The notes below the pieces were generated by a model, which searched no databases, was not told the DNA's origin, and saw only the letters and a list, made by a program, of their open reading frames with translations. Shown here piece by piece: positions 27,294-35,520 of a stretch of DNA of 64,000 nucleotides (position 1 is the stretch's first letter; each line of letters begins with the position of its first letter). Origin of the DNA: Streptomyces sp. Root431 (GTDB taxonomy: Bacteria > Actinomycetota > Actinomycetes > Streptomycetales > Streptomycetaceae); assembly GCF_001426585.1 (NCBI RefSeq), contig NZ_LMEI01000009.1, positions 658,247-722,246 on the forward strand, read 5' to 3'. The position numbers were made by a program, and so were the translations under genes.

Positions 27294-27325
27294 CCTGACG
27301 AGCCCCATCTCATATCTGAGATAAC
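27294..27325 (+). promoter_or_regulatory. promoter/operator at the start of the XRE-MurA gene
   Basis: The palindrome ATCTC-N6-GAGAT (27307-27322), extended to GAGATAAC at 27325, ends nine bases before the ATG at 27334. CTGACG (27294-27299) with AGATAA 18 bases on is a possible promoter, so the palindrome would cover the core promoter. No Shine-Dalgarno precedes the ATG, suggesting a near-leaderless transcript. Autoregulation by the XRE domain is inferred. Confidence 0.5.
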
Positions 27326-27333
27326 GTGACGCC

Positions 27334-28863
27334 ATGGCAGACGACTACCTCGTACGCATCGGCAAGCTCATCCGTGACGCCCGGCAGCACCGTGGCTGGA
27401 CGCAGACGCAGCTTGCCGAGGCGCTGGCCACGAGCCAGAGCGCCGTCAACCGGATCGAGCGCGGCAACCAGAACATCAGCCTTGAGATGATCGCCCGGAT
27501 CGGCGAGGCCCTCGACAGCGAGATCGTGTCCCTGGGTTACGCGGGACCCATGCACCTCCGCGTCGTCGGGCGCCGCCGGCTCTCGGGAGCCATCGACGTC
27601 AAGACGAGCAAGAACGCCTGTGTCGCGCTGCTGTGCGCCTCGCTCCTCAACAAGGGCCGCACGGTCCTGCGCCGGGTCGCCCGCATCGAGGAGGTCTTCC
27701 GGCTCCTGGAGGTCCTCAACTCCATCGGGGTGCGCACCCGCTGGATCAACGAGGGCGTCGACCTGGAGATCGTGCCGCCGGCCGAGCTGGACATGGACTC
27801 GATCGACTCCGAGGCCGCGATCCGCACCCGCTCGATCATCATGTTCCTCGGCCCCCTGCTGCACCGCATGGACCGCTTCAAGCTGCCGTACGCCGGCGGT
27901 TGCGACCTCGGTACGCGCACGATCGAGCCCCACATGATCGCGCTGCGCCGCTTCGGCCTGGACATCACGGCCACCGAGGGGATCTACCACGCCCAGGTCG
28001 AGCGCTCGGTCTCCCCCGACCGTCCGATCGTCCTGACCGAGCGCGGCGACACGGTGACCGAGAACGCGCTGCTCGCCGCGGCCCGCCACGACGGCGCGAC
28101 GGTCATCCGCAACGCCTCCTCCAACTACATGGTCCAGGACCTGTGCTTCTTCCTGGAGGCGCTGGGCGTCCGCGTCGACGGCATCGGCACGACGACGCTG
28201 ACCGTCCACGGCGTACCGCAGATCGACGTCGACGTCGACTACTCCCCCTCCGAGGACCCGGTCGAGGCGATGAGCCTCCTCGCCGCCGCCGTGGTCACCG
28301 AGTCGGAGCTGACGATCCGCCGGGTCCCGATCGAGTTCATGGAGATCGAGCTCGCGGTCCTGGAGGAGATGGGCCTCGACCACGACCGCTCGGCCGAGTA
28401 CGCCGCCGACAACGGCCGCACCCGCCTGGTCGACCTGACGGTCCGCCCCTCCAAGCTCGAGGCGCCGATCGACAAGATCCACCCGATGCCCTTCCCGGGC
28501 CTCAACATCGACAACGTCCCCTTCTTCGCTGCCATCGCGGCCACGGCGCAGGGCAAGACCCTCATCCACGACTGGGTCTACGACAACCGCGCCATCTACC
28601 TCACCGACCTCAACCGCCTCGGCGGCCGACTCCAGCTCCTCGACCCCCACCGCGTCCTGGTCGAGGGCCCCACCCGCTGGCGCGCCGCCGAAATGATGTG
28701 CCCCCCGGCCCTCCGCCCCGCCGTGGTCGTCCTCCTCGCGATGATGGCCGCCGAGGGCACCTCGGTCCTCCGGAACGTGTACGTCATCAACCGCGGTTAC
28801 GAGGAACTGGCGGAGCGCCTCAACTCGGTCGGCGCGCAGATCGAGATCTTCCGCGACATCTAG
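27334..28863 (+). CDS. XRE helix-turn-helix fused to a MurA-like enolpyruvyl transferase
   Basis: A 509-residue fusion. Residues 1-65 are an XRE/Cro DNA-binding domain (LIRDARQHRGWTQTQLAEAL, TSQSAVNRIERG). Residues 72-509 align with UDP-N-acetylglucosamine 1-carboxyvinyltransferase, the first peptidoglycan step using PEP. Catalytic landmarks are kept: Lys93/Asn94 (TSKNA) and the PEP-attacking Cys190 (YAGGCDLGTRT), plus an Asp in FPGLNIDN. Length of the MurA part is normal. It may be a second MurA, a UDP-sugar-sensing regulator, or both. A palindrome at its start recurs upstream of acnA. A hairpin 17 bases after the stop lies inside the opposing protease gene. Confidence 0.88.
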   Translation: MADDYLVRIGKLIRDARQHRGWTQTQLAEALATSQSAVNRIERGNQNISLEMIARIGEALDSEIVSLGYAGPMHLRVVGRRRLSGAIDVKTSKNACVALLCASLLNKGRTVLRRVARIEEVFRLLEVLNSIGVRTRWINEGVDLEIVPPAELDMDSIDSEAAIRTRSIIMFLGPLLHRMDRFKLPYAGGCDLGTRTIEPHMIALRRFGLDITATEGIYHAQVERSVSPDRPIVLTERGDTVTENALLAAARHDGATVIRNASSNYMVQDLCFFLEALGVRVDGIGTTTLTVHGVPQIDVDVDYSPSEDPVEAMSLLAAAVVTESELTIRRVPIEFMEIELAVLEEMGLDHDRSAEYAADNGRTRLVDLTVRPSKLEAPIDKIHPMPFPGLNIDNVPFFAAIAATAQGKTLIHDWVYDNRAIYLTDLNRLGGRLQLLDPHRVLVEGPTRWRAAEMMCPPALRPAVVVLLAMMAAEGTSVLRNVYVINRGYEELAERLNSVGAQIEIFRDI

Positions 28864-28871
28864 GGCGCGTT

Positions 28872-30230
28872 TCAGCGGTCCGAATCCGCCCTGGTCGCCG
28901 CTGCGGCCAGGGCGGATTCGATGGAGGCCAGGGCGGTGTCGTCGAGGGGTGTGCCGTTGTGGCGGACGTCGGCGATGAGGGCGCGGGCCTCTTCGAGGGG
29001 GGAGGGGGTGGGCTCGGGGGAGACACGGGTGAGGCTGTTCGCGAGGTCGGCCACCGCGGTGCGGGCGCGTTCCGTGAGGGCGGGGAGTTCGGCTTCGGTC
29101 GCGAGGAGTTGGGCCTGGTGCAGGGTGTGGACCGCGGCGACGCGCTCGACGATGCCGACCAGGGGTGAGTGCGGCGGGATGGGCTTGATGCCGACTCCCG
29201 GGATGAAGACGAAGACGCCGTCGCTCGTGCCGACTCCGACCTTGTCGGGCGGTCGGGCGGGGCGGCGGGAGAACGCGAGTCTGACCGTGCCGGCTTCCTT
29301 GTTCACGGCCATGACGAGGATCTGCAGCGGTCCGGCGTCGAAGATGTCGAAGACGTTGTCCTCGCCCAGCACCTTCCATGTCCCCACCTCGGCCGGGAAG
29401 GCGTCCGCCAGCTCGGGCAGCGGGTCCCCCTCCGGGCAGCGGTGGGCGACGACCCAGCGCCCCGGGTTCGGCAGCCCCCGGTCCGCTCCCCCGTCCCTGC
29501 GTACGCGGTACTCGACGATGACGTCGGCCACCTTGACGGCGAGCGTTCCGCTCGCGGTCAGGGCTCCCGGCGCTCCGGTCTGCGCGGTCAGTTCGACGAC
29601 GACGCCTCCGGGGTGGAAGACGCCGGCGGCGTCGGTCAGGTCGTGGACCGCGCCCCCGGCTTCCGGGTCGAGCCAGCCCGTCCGCAGCAGATTGGGCACG
29701 CACATCCCCGGGCCCGACTGGTCGAGGCCGGCCGTCCCCGCGCCGGCGAGGCCGGGCACGGTGTACATGTGGCCGAAGGTGCCCATGACACACCAGGGGT
29801 CCTCGTAGCGCGTCATGACGCCGTTCACCTCCGCCCAGGCGTCCGCGGCCTTGAAGCGGTGGCCGAGCTCGTGGCAGAGGAGCGACGGGCTGAAGCGCTT
29901 GGCGGCGATGAAGGTGGTGGTACCGGGGGTGGTGCCCCAGTCGGAGGCCGGTTCGTCGATCACGGCGACGACGTGGTCGTACGAGGCGAGGCTGAAGCCG
30001 AGGGCATCGGCGACGGCCTGGGCGGCGCCCGTGCCGAGGGCGTGCCACTCGGCGGCGGTGAAGGGGGCCTCCTGCCAGTCCTTCACCTCGAAGGTCGGGG
30101 AGACGCGTCCGCCGGACTGGGCGTGAAAGAAGGCGGCGACCTCGGCGACGGCCTTCCTGGCCCATGCGACGGTGAAGGTGGTCTGGCGAGGCTTGTCCTC
30201 GACGGAGAGGAGCAGGACACCGATGCGCAC
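28872..30230 (-). CDS. metzincin-like zinc metalloprotease without signal peptide
   Basis: A 452-residue protein with LLCHELGHRFKAAD: zinc ligands His120 and His124, catalytic Glu121, and Asp130 as likely third ligand, the order HExxH-N5-D seen in snapalysin-type metzincins. The usual Gly at +7 is Lys127. A Met-turn-like WCVMG follows at 146-150. The N-terminus (MRIGVLLLSVEDK) has no charged-hydrophobic signal peptide, odd for a secreted-protease family. The C-terminal 120 residues are helical. The GTG at 30230 follows GGGAG by seven bases. It starts 26 bases after the MFS gene, so the two are probably co-transcribed. Confidence 0.7.
   Translation of the reverse strand: MRIGVLLLSVEDKPRQTTFTVAWARKAVAEVAAFFHAQSGGRVSPTFEVKDWQEAPFTAAEWHALGTGAAQAVADALGFSLASYDHVVAVIDEPASDWGTTPGTTTFIAAKRFSPSLLCHELGHRFKAADAWAEVNGVMTRYEDPWCVMGTFGHMYTVPGLAGAGTAGLDQSGPGMCVPNLLRTGWLDPEAGGAVHDLTDAAGVFHPGGVVVELTAQTGAPGALTASGTLAVKVADVIVEYRVRRDGGADRGLPNPGRWVVAHRCPEGDPLPELADAFPAEVGTWKVLGEDNVFDIFDAGPLQILVMAVNKEAGTVRLAFSRRPARPPDKVGVGTSDGVFVFIPGVGIKPIPPHSPLVGIVERVAAVHTLHQAQLLATEAELPALTERARTAVADLANSLTRVSPEPTPSPLEEARALIADVRHNGTPLDDTALASIESALAAAATRADSDR
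28881..28920 (+). terminator. terminator for the XRE-MurA gene inside the opposing protease 3' end
   Basis: Fourteen-base perfect arms (CGAATCCGCCCTGG at 28881-28894 and complement at 28907-28920) enclose 12 bases. The hairpin is 17 bases past the XRE-MurA stop but falls within the last codons of the convergent protease gene, so it is both coding and structural. Confidence 0.65.
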
Positions 30231-30256
30231 GGTTCTCTCCCTTGTGCTCGTTCCGC

Positions 30257-31810
30257 TCAGGCGCCCGGCACCACTCCGCCGCCCTTGAGGCGTTCGATGT
30301 CCGAGGGGCGGACCTGGATGGCGACGAGAGCGATCACGAGGGCGAGGACCGCGAAGACGGCCGCCACGATGAAGCCGGCCGAGACTCCGGCGGTGAGGAC
30401 CTCGTCGCTCCAGGGCGGGGGCAGTTGGCCGGTTTCGGCGAACTGGGCCTTCTGCAGCGGGGTCGCCTGGGCGAGGAAGGCCGGGACCTGGTCGTCCGCC
30501 TCGTTGCGGCTGACCGTGCCGAAGACCGTGACCAGGATGGAGAGGCCCAGCGAACCGCCCACCTGCTGGGTCGCGTTGAGCAGGCCGGAGGCGGCTCCGG
30601 TGTCCTGGGCGCGGACGTTGGAGAGGGCCATCAGGGTCAGCGAGACGAACATGAAGCCCATGCCGAAGCTGAAGACCAGCATCGGACCGAGGATCGAACC
30701 CAGGTACGTCGAGTCGATGTTGGTGAGGGTGAGCCAGGAGAGGCCGGCCGCCAGGCAGAGCGAACCCACCACCATGAAGGGCTTCGGGCCGAACTTGGGC
30801 AGGAGTTGGGACGTGATGCCGGCGGCGACCGCGATGACGGCGCTCACCGGGAGGAAGGCGAGGCCGGCTTGGAGCGGGCTGAAGTCCAGGACGGTCTGCA
30901 CGAAGAGCGTGAGGAAGAAGAACATGCCGAAGATCGCGGCCGCGAGGCAGAGCATGATGCCGTAGGTGCCGGCGCGGTTGCGGTCGGCGAACATGTGCAG
31001 CGGGGTGATCGGCTGCCGGGAGCGCCGCTCCACCAGGACGAAGGTGACGAGCAGGACGACCGCGGCGACGAAGGAGGCGATCGTGTACGGATCGCGCCAG
31101 CCTTCCTGTGCGGCGCGGATGAATCCGTAGACCAGCGCCACCATGCCGAGCGTCGAGGTGAGCGCGCCGGTCACGTCGAAGTGGCCGGGCTGGCGCGCGG
31201 ATTCCTTGACGTGCCGGGGTGTCAGGAAGGCGATCATCAGGGCGATCGGCACGTTCACGAAGAAGATCCAGCGCCAGTCGAGCCATTCGACGAGGATGCC
31301 GCCGGCGAGCAGGCCGATGGCGCCGCCGCCCGCCGACACGCCCGCGAACACGCCGAAGGCACGGTTGCGTTCGGGGCCTTCTTCGAAGGTCGTGGAGATC
31401 AGCGAGAGGGAGGTCGGTGAGGCGATCGCGCCGCCGACGCCCTGGAGCGCACGGGCGGCGAGGAGTTGCCAGTCGCTCTGGGCGAACCCCGCGAGCAGGG
31501 AGGCGAATCCGAAGAGCAGGACGCCGAAGATGAAGGTCCTGCGTCGTCCGAGGATGTCGCCCGCGCGTCCGCCGAGGAGCAGCAGTCCGCCGAAGGTCAG
31601 CGTGTAGGCGTTCACGACCCAGGAGAGGCTGGTGGTCGAGAAGTCCAGGGACTGCTGGATGTCGGGCAGGGCGATGTTCACGATGGTGATGTCGAGGACC
31701 ACCATCAGCTGACAGGAGGCGATCACGAAGAGGGCGATGCCCTTGCCGTCCCCGTCGCGCTTGCGCGGGGAGGTCGCGGTCGAGGTCGTCGGCTTCGGGT
31801 CACTGGTCAT
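30257..31810 (-). CDS. MFS transporter, DHA2 (EmrB/QacA) family, 14 helices
   Basis: A 517-residue drug:proton antiporter-type exporter with 14 hydrophobic segments. Motif A-like GGRAGDILGRRRTF lies near 80-95, and the family start LDITIVNIALPDIQ near 40-53 is the DHA2 signature. It begins with a polar 25-residue leader. The ATG at 31810 has a weak ribosome site (GAGTAG). The protease gene follows in the same direction at 26 bases. Export of a toxic compound or metabolite is likely; the substrate is unknown. GTTGATCAAC at 31912-31921 lies upstream as a possible operator. Confidence 0.85.
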   Translation of the reverse strand: MTSDPKPTTSTATSPRKRDGDGKGIALFVIASCQLMVVLDITIVNIALPDIQQSLDFSTTSLSWVVNAYTLTFGGLLLLGGRAGDILGRRRTFIFGVLLFGFASLLAGFAQSDWQLLAARALQGVGGAIASPTSLSLISTTFEEGPERNRAFGVFAGVSAGGGAIGLLAGGILVEWLDWRWIFFVNVPIALMIAFLTPRHVKESARQPGHFDVTGALTSTLGMVALVYGFIRAAQEGWRDPYTIASFVAAVVLLVTFVLVERRSRQPITPLHMFADRNRAGTYGIMLCLAAAIFGMFFFLTLFVQTVLDFSPLQAGLAFLPVSAVIAVAAGITSQLLPKFGPKPFMVVGSLCLAAGLSWLTLTNIDSTYLGSILGPMLVFSFGMGFMFVSLTLMALSNVRAQDTGAASGLLNATQQVGGSLGLSILVTVFGTVSRNEADDQVPAFLAQATPLQKAQFAETGQLPPPWSDEVLTAGVSAGFIVAAVFAVLALVIALVAIQVRPSDIERLKGGGVVPGA

Positions 31811-31911
31811 GGCTACTCATGGCTTCTCATGGCGCATCGCGCCCTCCACGGAGGGGCCGTGGGCCGGTCAGTCCACCTTTCGACACTAAGCCCGGTCCGC
31901 ATGGGTGACCA

Positions 31912-31921
31912 GTTGATCAAC
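31912..31921 (-). promoter_or_regulatory. 10-bp palindrome upstream of the MFS gene
   Basis: GTTGATCAAC is a perfect palindrome about 100 bases upstream of the MFS ATG. TAGTGT about 25 bases closer to the gene fits a -10. It could be a repressor site, but no regulator gene is adjacent. Confidence 0.25.
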
Positions 31922-31939
31922 GGCGCTGCCGTCGGTCGG

Positions 31940-32353
31940 TCAGAGGGGGGCGGGCTCGTCCAGGACGGCGAAGCCGTCCAGCTCCACCCGCGCCTGTTCG
32001 TCCCAGAGGCGTACGACTCCGATGACGGCCATCGCCGGGTAGTCCCGGCCCGCCAACCGGCGCCAAGTCCTGCCGAGTTCGACGGCGTGGGCGCGGTAGT
32101 CGTCGACGTCGGTGGTGTAGACGGTGACGCGCGCGAGGTCGGCGGGGGTGCCGCCGGCGTGCCGGAGGGCGGTGAGCAGATTGCCGAGGGCGGTGGCGAA
32201 CTGCTCGGGGAGGGTGTCCCCTACGACCTTCCCCTCGGTGTCGAGCGCGGTCTGGCCCGCGAGGAAGACCAGGCGGGTTCCGGTGGCGGTGACGGCGTGG
32301 GAGAAGCCTGCGGGCGGGGCGAGTTCGGCCGGGTTGTGGCGGTGGAGGCTCAT
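31940..32353 (-). CDS. RidA-family enamine/imine deaminase
   Basis: A 137-residue RidA/YjgF/UK114-family protein. Conserved features are LVFLAGQTALD and QFATALGNLLTALRHAGGTPADLARVTVYTTDVDDYRAH. The C-terminal part reads AVIGVVRLWDEQARVELDGFAV, where archetypal RidA has an Arg and a Glu at the ligand site; Arg and Glu are kept. These enzymes hydrolyse enamines or imines to ketones and ammonia. The ATG at 32353 overlaps the acyl-CoA dehydrogenase stop in ATGA. In an aminobenzoyl-CoA degradation cluster it could release the amino group from a ring-reduced enamine intermediate. Confidence 0.85.
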   Translation of the reverse strand: MSLHRHNPAELAPPAGFSHAVTATGTRLVFLAGQTALDTEGKVVGDTLPEQFATALGNLLTALRHAGGTPADLARVTVYTTDVDDYRAHAVELGRTWRRLAGRDYPAMAVIGVVRLWDEQARVELDGFAVLDEPAPL

Positions 32354-33513
32354 GCGGAAACCGCCTTCCCGGGAAGCGCGGCCTCGGGGCGCCGCGCGTG
32401 GGCAGCGTACAACTCCTTGGCGATGATCGCGCGCTGGACCTCCGTGGCCCCCTCGTAGATCCGGGGTGCGCGCACCTCTCGGTAGAGGTGTTCCAGCAGG
32501 TGGCCGCGTTGCAGGGCGGCGGCGCCGTGTACCTGTACGGCGGCGTCGACGACGTACTGCGCGGTCTCGGTGGCGAGGAGCTTCGCCATGGCCGAGCGCC
32601 GGGGCACGTCCGGGTCGCCGCTGTCGTACGCGGTGGCCGCCGCGTAGACGAGGAGGCGGGCGGCCTCCGTGCGGGTGGCCATCTCGGCGATCCGGTGGGA
32701 GACGGCCTGGAGGTCGGCGAGGACGCCGCCGAAGGCGGGGCGGGCGGCGGTGTGGGCGACGGCGGCGTCGAGGGCGGCCTGGGCCATGCCGACGGCGAAG
32801 GCCCCGACGCTGGGCCGGAAGAGGTTGAGGGTGTGCATGGCGACCCGGAAGCCCCCGTCCGGTTCGCCGAGGAGGTCCTCGGGGCCGACGGGGACACCGT
32901 CGAAGGTGAGGGTGCCGAGGGCGTGCGGAGAGAGCATGTCGAGGGACTCGCCGCCGAGTCCGGGGCGGTCGGCGGGGACGAGGAAGGCGGTGACGCCGCG
33001 GGCGCCCGCGCCGCGGGTGGTGCGGGCGAAGACGGTGGCGAAGTCGGCCTCGGGGGCGTTGGAGATCCAGCGTTTCTCGCCGTGCAGGCGCCAGCCGCCG
33101 TTCCCGTCGGGGACGGCGTCGAGGGCGAGCGCGGCGGCGTCGGAGCCCGCGCCGGGCTCGGAGAGCGCGAAGGCCGCGACGGCCCGTCCCGCGGTGGCCT
33201 CGGGGAGCCAGCGGGCGCGCTGCGCGGGGGTGCCGAAGGCGGCGACCGGGTGGGTGCCGAGGCCCTGGAGGGCAAGGGCGGTCTCGGCCTCGGTGCAGGT
33301 CTGGGCGAGGGATTCGCGCAGGAGGCAGAGGTCGAGGGCGCCGGCGTCGAAGAGGCGGGCGAGGAGGCCGAGTTCGCCGAGGGCGGCGACCAGGGGGCGG
33401 TTGACGCGGCCGGGCTCGCCCTTCGCGGCGAGCGGCGCGAGACGGTCGGCGGCGAGCTCGCGGAGCTCCGCACACCAGGTGATCTGTGCCGGATCGAGCG
33501 AGAATGCGGGCAT
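32350..33513 (-). CDS. acyl-CoA dehydrogenase
   Basis: A 387-residue FAD-dependent acyl-CoA dehydrogenase. The N-terminal helical domain is followed by FALSEPGAGSDAAAL (FAD-binding loop, about 130-145), EKRWISNAPEAD, and a C-terminal helical domain ending QVHGAAALQRGHLLEHLYREVRAP and IYEGATEVQ, where the catalytic Glu sits. The N-terminus is shorter than in the longest members. The ATG at 33513 is chosen because the upstream in-frame extension is a 24-bp minisatellite encoding an implausible Arg-rich repeat. It is the first gene of a two-gene operon with ridA. Confidence 0.88.
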   Translation of the reverse strand: MPAFSLDPAQITWCAELRELAADRLAPLAAKGEPGRVNRPLVAALGELGLLARLFDAGALDLCLLRESLAQTCTEAETALALQGLGTHPVAAFGTPAQRARWLPEATAGRAVAAFALSEPGAGSDAAALALDAVPDGNGGWRLHGEKRWISNAPEADFATVFARTTRGAGARGVTAFLVPADRPGLGGESLDMLSPHALGTLTFDGVPVGPEDLLGEPDGGFRVAMHTLNLFRPSVGAFAVGMAQAALDAAVAHTAARPAFGGVLADLQAVSHRIAEMATRTEAARLLVYAAATAYDSGDPDVPRRSAMAKLLATETAQYVVDAAVQVHGAAALQRGHLLEHLYREVRAPRIYEGATEVQRAIIAKELYAAHARRPEAALPGKAVSA

Positions 33514-33523
33514 GTGGGCCCTC

Positions 33524-33787
33524 TCCGACGCCCTCCGGCGCCCTTGTCCCGGCGCCGTCCGGCGCCTTCGTCCGTGCGCCCTCCGGCGCCTTCGTCCGTA
33601 CGCCGCCCGGCACGACTGTCCGTGCACCACTCGGCGCCTTCGTCCGTACGCCGCCCGGCACGCCTGTCCGTGCACCGCCCGGCGCCTTCGTCCGTACGCC
33701 GCTCGGCACGACCGTCCGTGCACCACCCGGCGCCTTCGTTCCTGCGCCGCCCGGTACGCCTTTCCCTACGCCGATCGGCACCCTTGT
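33524..33787. repeat. 24-bp minisatellite, 11 copies, between divergent catabolic genes
   Basis: Eleven head-to-tail 24-bp units run from 33524 to 33787 (for example units at 33596-33619 and 33620-33643). From unit 4 on, two subtypes alternate, CCGTACGCCG... and CCGTGCACCA..., giving a 48-bp higher-order period. Divergence rises toward the right end. Several frames are open on both strands only because the unit is a multiple of three. It begins 11 bases upstream of the acyl-CoA dehydrogenase ATG and ends nine bases before the operator at 33796. Confidence 0.9.
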
Positions 33788-33795
33788 CGCGAACC

Positions 33796-33824
33796 GTTGA
33801 CTGTCGTCACCAACACGATACGCT
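33796..33824 (+). promoter_or_regulatory. promoter with TGAC-N4-GTCA operator for the CoA ligase gene
   Basis: TTGACT (33797-33802) and TACGCT (33819-33824) form a promoter with a 16-base spacer. The palindrome TGAC-TGTC-GTCA (33798-33809) lies over the -35. The 13-mer TGACTGTCGTCAC recurs identically at 41279-41291 upstream of the enoyl-CoA hydratase gene. The adjacent PaaX-family protein is the likely binder. Confidence 0.6.
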
Positions 33825-33867
33825 CGTGGGGCGTTGAGCGACCCCACCACGACAGGGGGACGGACTC

Positions 33868-35490
33868 ATGGAGCTGACACCCTCGGCCCACCTCGACACC
33901 TTCGCCCGCGACGGCCTGCCCCCGCCGGAGCGGTGGCCGCGACTCGTCTTCGAGCTGCCGGAGCTCACCTACCCCGACCGGCTCAACTGCGGGGCGGAGC
34001 TCCTCGACCGCACGGTGGAACGATTCGGCACGGACCGGCCCGCCTTCCACGACGGCGAGGGCCTGGTCTGGAGCTACGGAGAGCTCCAGGACCGCGTCGA
34101 CCGCATCGCCCACGTCCTCACCACCGACCTCCGGGTCCGCCCCGGCAACCGGGTGCTCCTGCGCGGCCCCACCACCCCCTGGCTCGCCGCCTGCTGGCTC
34201 GCCGTGATGAAGGCCGGTGCCGTCGCCGTCACCGTCCTGGCGCAGCAGCGCGCCCCCGAGCTGGCCGTGATGGCGGACGCGGCCCGCTGCACCCACGCCC
34301 TCTGCGACGCCCACTCCCTCGACGAGCTCCTCGCCGCCCGGATCCCGGGCCTCCGCGTCACCCCCTTCGGCGGGGACGGCCCCGAGGACCTGCTGGCCCT
34401 CGCCGCCCGCCGCCCCGGCCCGTACGAGGCGGTGGCGACCGCCGCCGACGACGTGGCGCTCATCGCCTTCACCTCCGGCACCACCGGGCAGCCCAAGGGC
34501 TGCGTCCACTTCCACCGGGACGTCCTCGCCGTCGCCGACACCTTCTCCGCGCACGTCCTGCGCCCGCTGCCCGACGACGTCTTCGCCGGTTCGCCGCCGC
34601 TCGCCTTCACGTTCGGCCTCGGCGGGCTCGTCGTCTTCCCCCTGCGGGCCGGGGCGAGCGCGGTCCTGCTCGAACAGGCCGGGCCCAAGCAGCTGCTCGC
34701 GGCGATCGAGCGGCACCGGGTCTCGGTGCTCTTCACCGCCCCGACCGCCTACCGCGTCATGCTCGACGAGCTGGGGGCCGGCGCCGCCCCCGACATCACC
34801 TCGCTGCGGCGCTGCGTCTCCGCCGGCGAGAACCTGCCGGAGGCGACCTGGACCGCCTGGTACGGCCGCACGGGGCTGCGCCTGATCAACGGCATCGGCG
34901 CGACCGAGCTCCTGCACATCTTCATCTCCGCCGCCGACGGCGACATCCGCCCCGGCACCACGGGCCGCCCGGTGCCGGGCTGGCAGGCCAGGATCGTGGA
35001 CCGGGACGGGAAGGAGGTCCCGGACGGCGAGGAGGGGCTGCTCGCCGTGCGCGGCCCGGTGGGCTGCCGCTATCTGGCCGATCCGCGCCAGGCCGAGTAC
35101 GTACGGGACGGCTGGAACGTCACGGGCGACACGTACGTCCGCCGGCCCGACGGCTGGTTCCGCTACGTCTCCCGGGCCGACGACATGATCATCTCGGCCG
35201 GGTACAACATCGCGGGGCCCCAGGTCGAGGAGGTGCTCCTCGACCACCCCGACGTGGTCGAGACGGCGGTCGTCGGCCGCCCCGACGAGCTGCGCGGCCA
35301 GGTCGTCGTGGCGTACACGGTCGTACGGGACGGGGTGCCGCGCGATTCCGTCACGGCCGCCGCGCTGCGGGCCTTCGTCCGCGCCCGACTCGCCCCGTAC
35401 AAGTCGCCCCGCGAGATCGTCTTCCTCGACGCGCTGCCGCGCACGGCGACGGGCAAGCTCCAGCGCTTCCGGCTCCGCGACCCGGTCTGA
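33868..35490 (+). CDS. aminobenzoate/benzoate-CoA ligase (AMP-forming)
   Basis: A 540-residue AMP-forming acid-CoA ligase. Motifs in order: FTSGTTGQPKG (P-loop, about 211-221), HFHRDVLAVADTF and the benzoate-CoA ligase-like SPPLAFTFGLGGLVVFPLRAG. NGIGATELLHIF follows (about 345), then GWFRYVSRADDMIISAGYNI and the catalytic Lys in TATGKLQRF near the C-terminus. It would activate an aromatic acid as its CoA thioester in the cytosol. The ATG at 33868 follows AGGGGGAC by about seven bases. Context with the aminobenzoyl-CoA monooxygenase favours anthranilate, with salicylate or benzoate as alternatives. Confidence 0.85.
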   Translation: MELTPSAHLDTFARDGLPPPERWPRLVFELPELTYPDRLNCGAELLDRTVERFGTDRPAFHDGEGLVWSYGELQDRVDRIAHVLTTDLRVRPGNRVLLRGPTTPWLAACWLAVMKAGAVAVTVLAQQRAPELAVMADAARCTHALCDAHSLDELLAARIPGLRVTPFGGDGPEDLLALAARRPGPYEAVATAADDVALIAFTSGTTGQPKGCVHFHRDVLAVADTFSAHVLRPLPDDVFAGSPPLAFTFGLGGLVVFPLRAGASAVLLEQAGPKQLLAAIERHRVSVLFTAPTAYRVMLDELGAGAAPDITSLRRCVSAGENLPEATWTAWYGRTGLRLINGIGATELLHIFISAADGDIRPGTTGRPVPGWQARIVDRDGKEVPDGEEGLLAVRGPVGCRYLADPRQAEYVRDGWNVTGDTYVRRPDGWFRYVSRADDMIISAGYNIAGPQVEEVLLDHPDVVETAVVGRPDELRGQVVVAYTVVRDGVPRDSVTAAALRAFVRARLAPYKSPREIVFLDALPRTATGKLQRFRLRDPV

Positions 35491-35520
35491 TCCGGCACCG
35501 GGCACGTCCGGACCACCCCC

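Noticed and set aside
27310..30165. 951-codon antisense frame across the XRE-MurA gene and protease
   Set aside because: It reads through two genes with clear conserved motifs and shows only charged low-complexity sequence.
33514..33726. Possible N-terminal extension of acyl-CoA dehydrogenase made of Arg-rich 8-residue repeats
   Set aside because: It exists only because the 24-bp minisatellite has no stops in several frames on both strands. Family members start near the chosen ATG.
33524..33787. CRISPR array
   Set aside because: The 24-bp units abut each other without spacers and diverge gradually, so this is a minisatellite.
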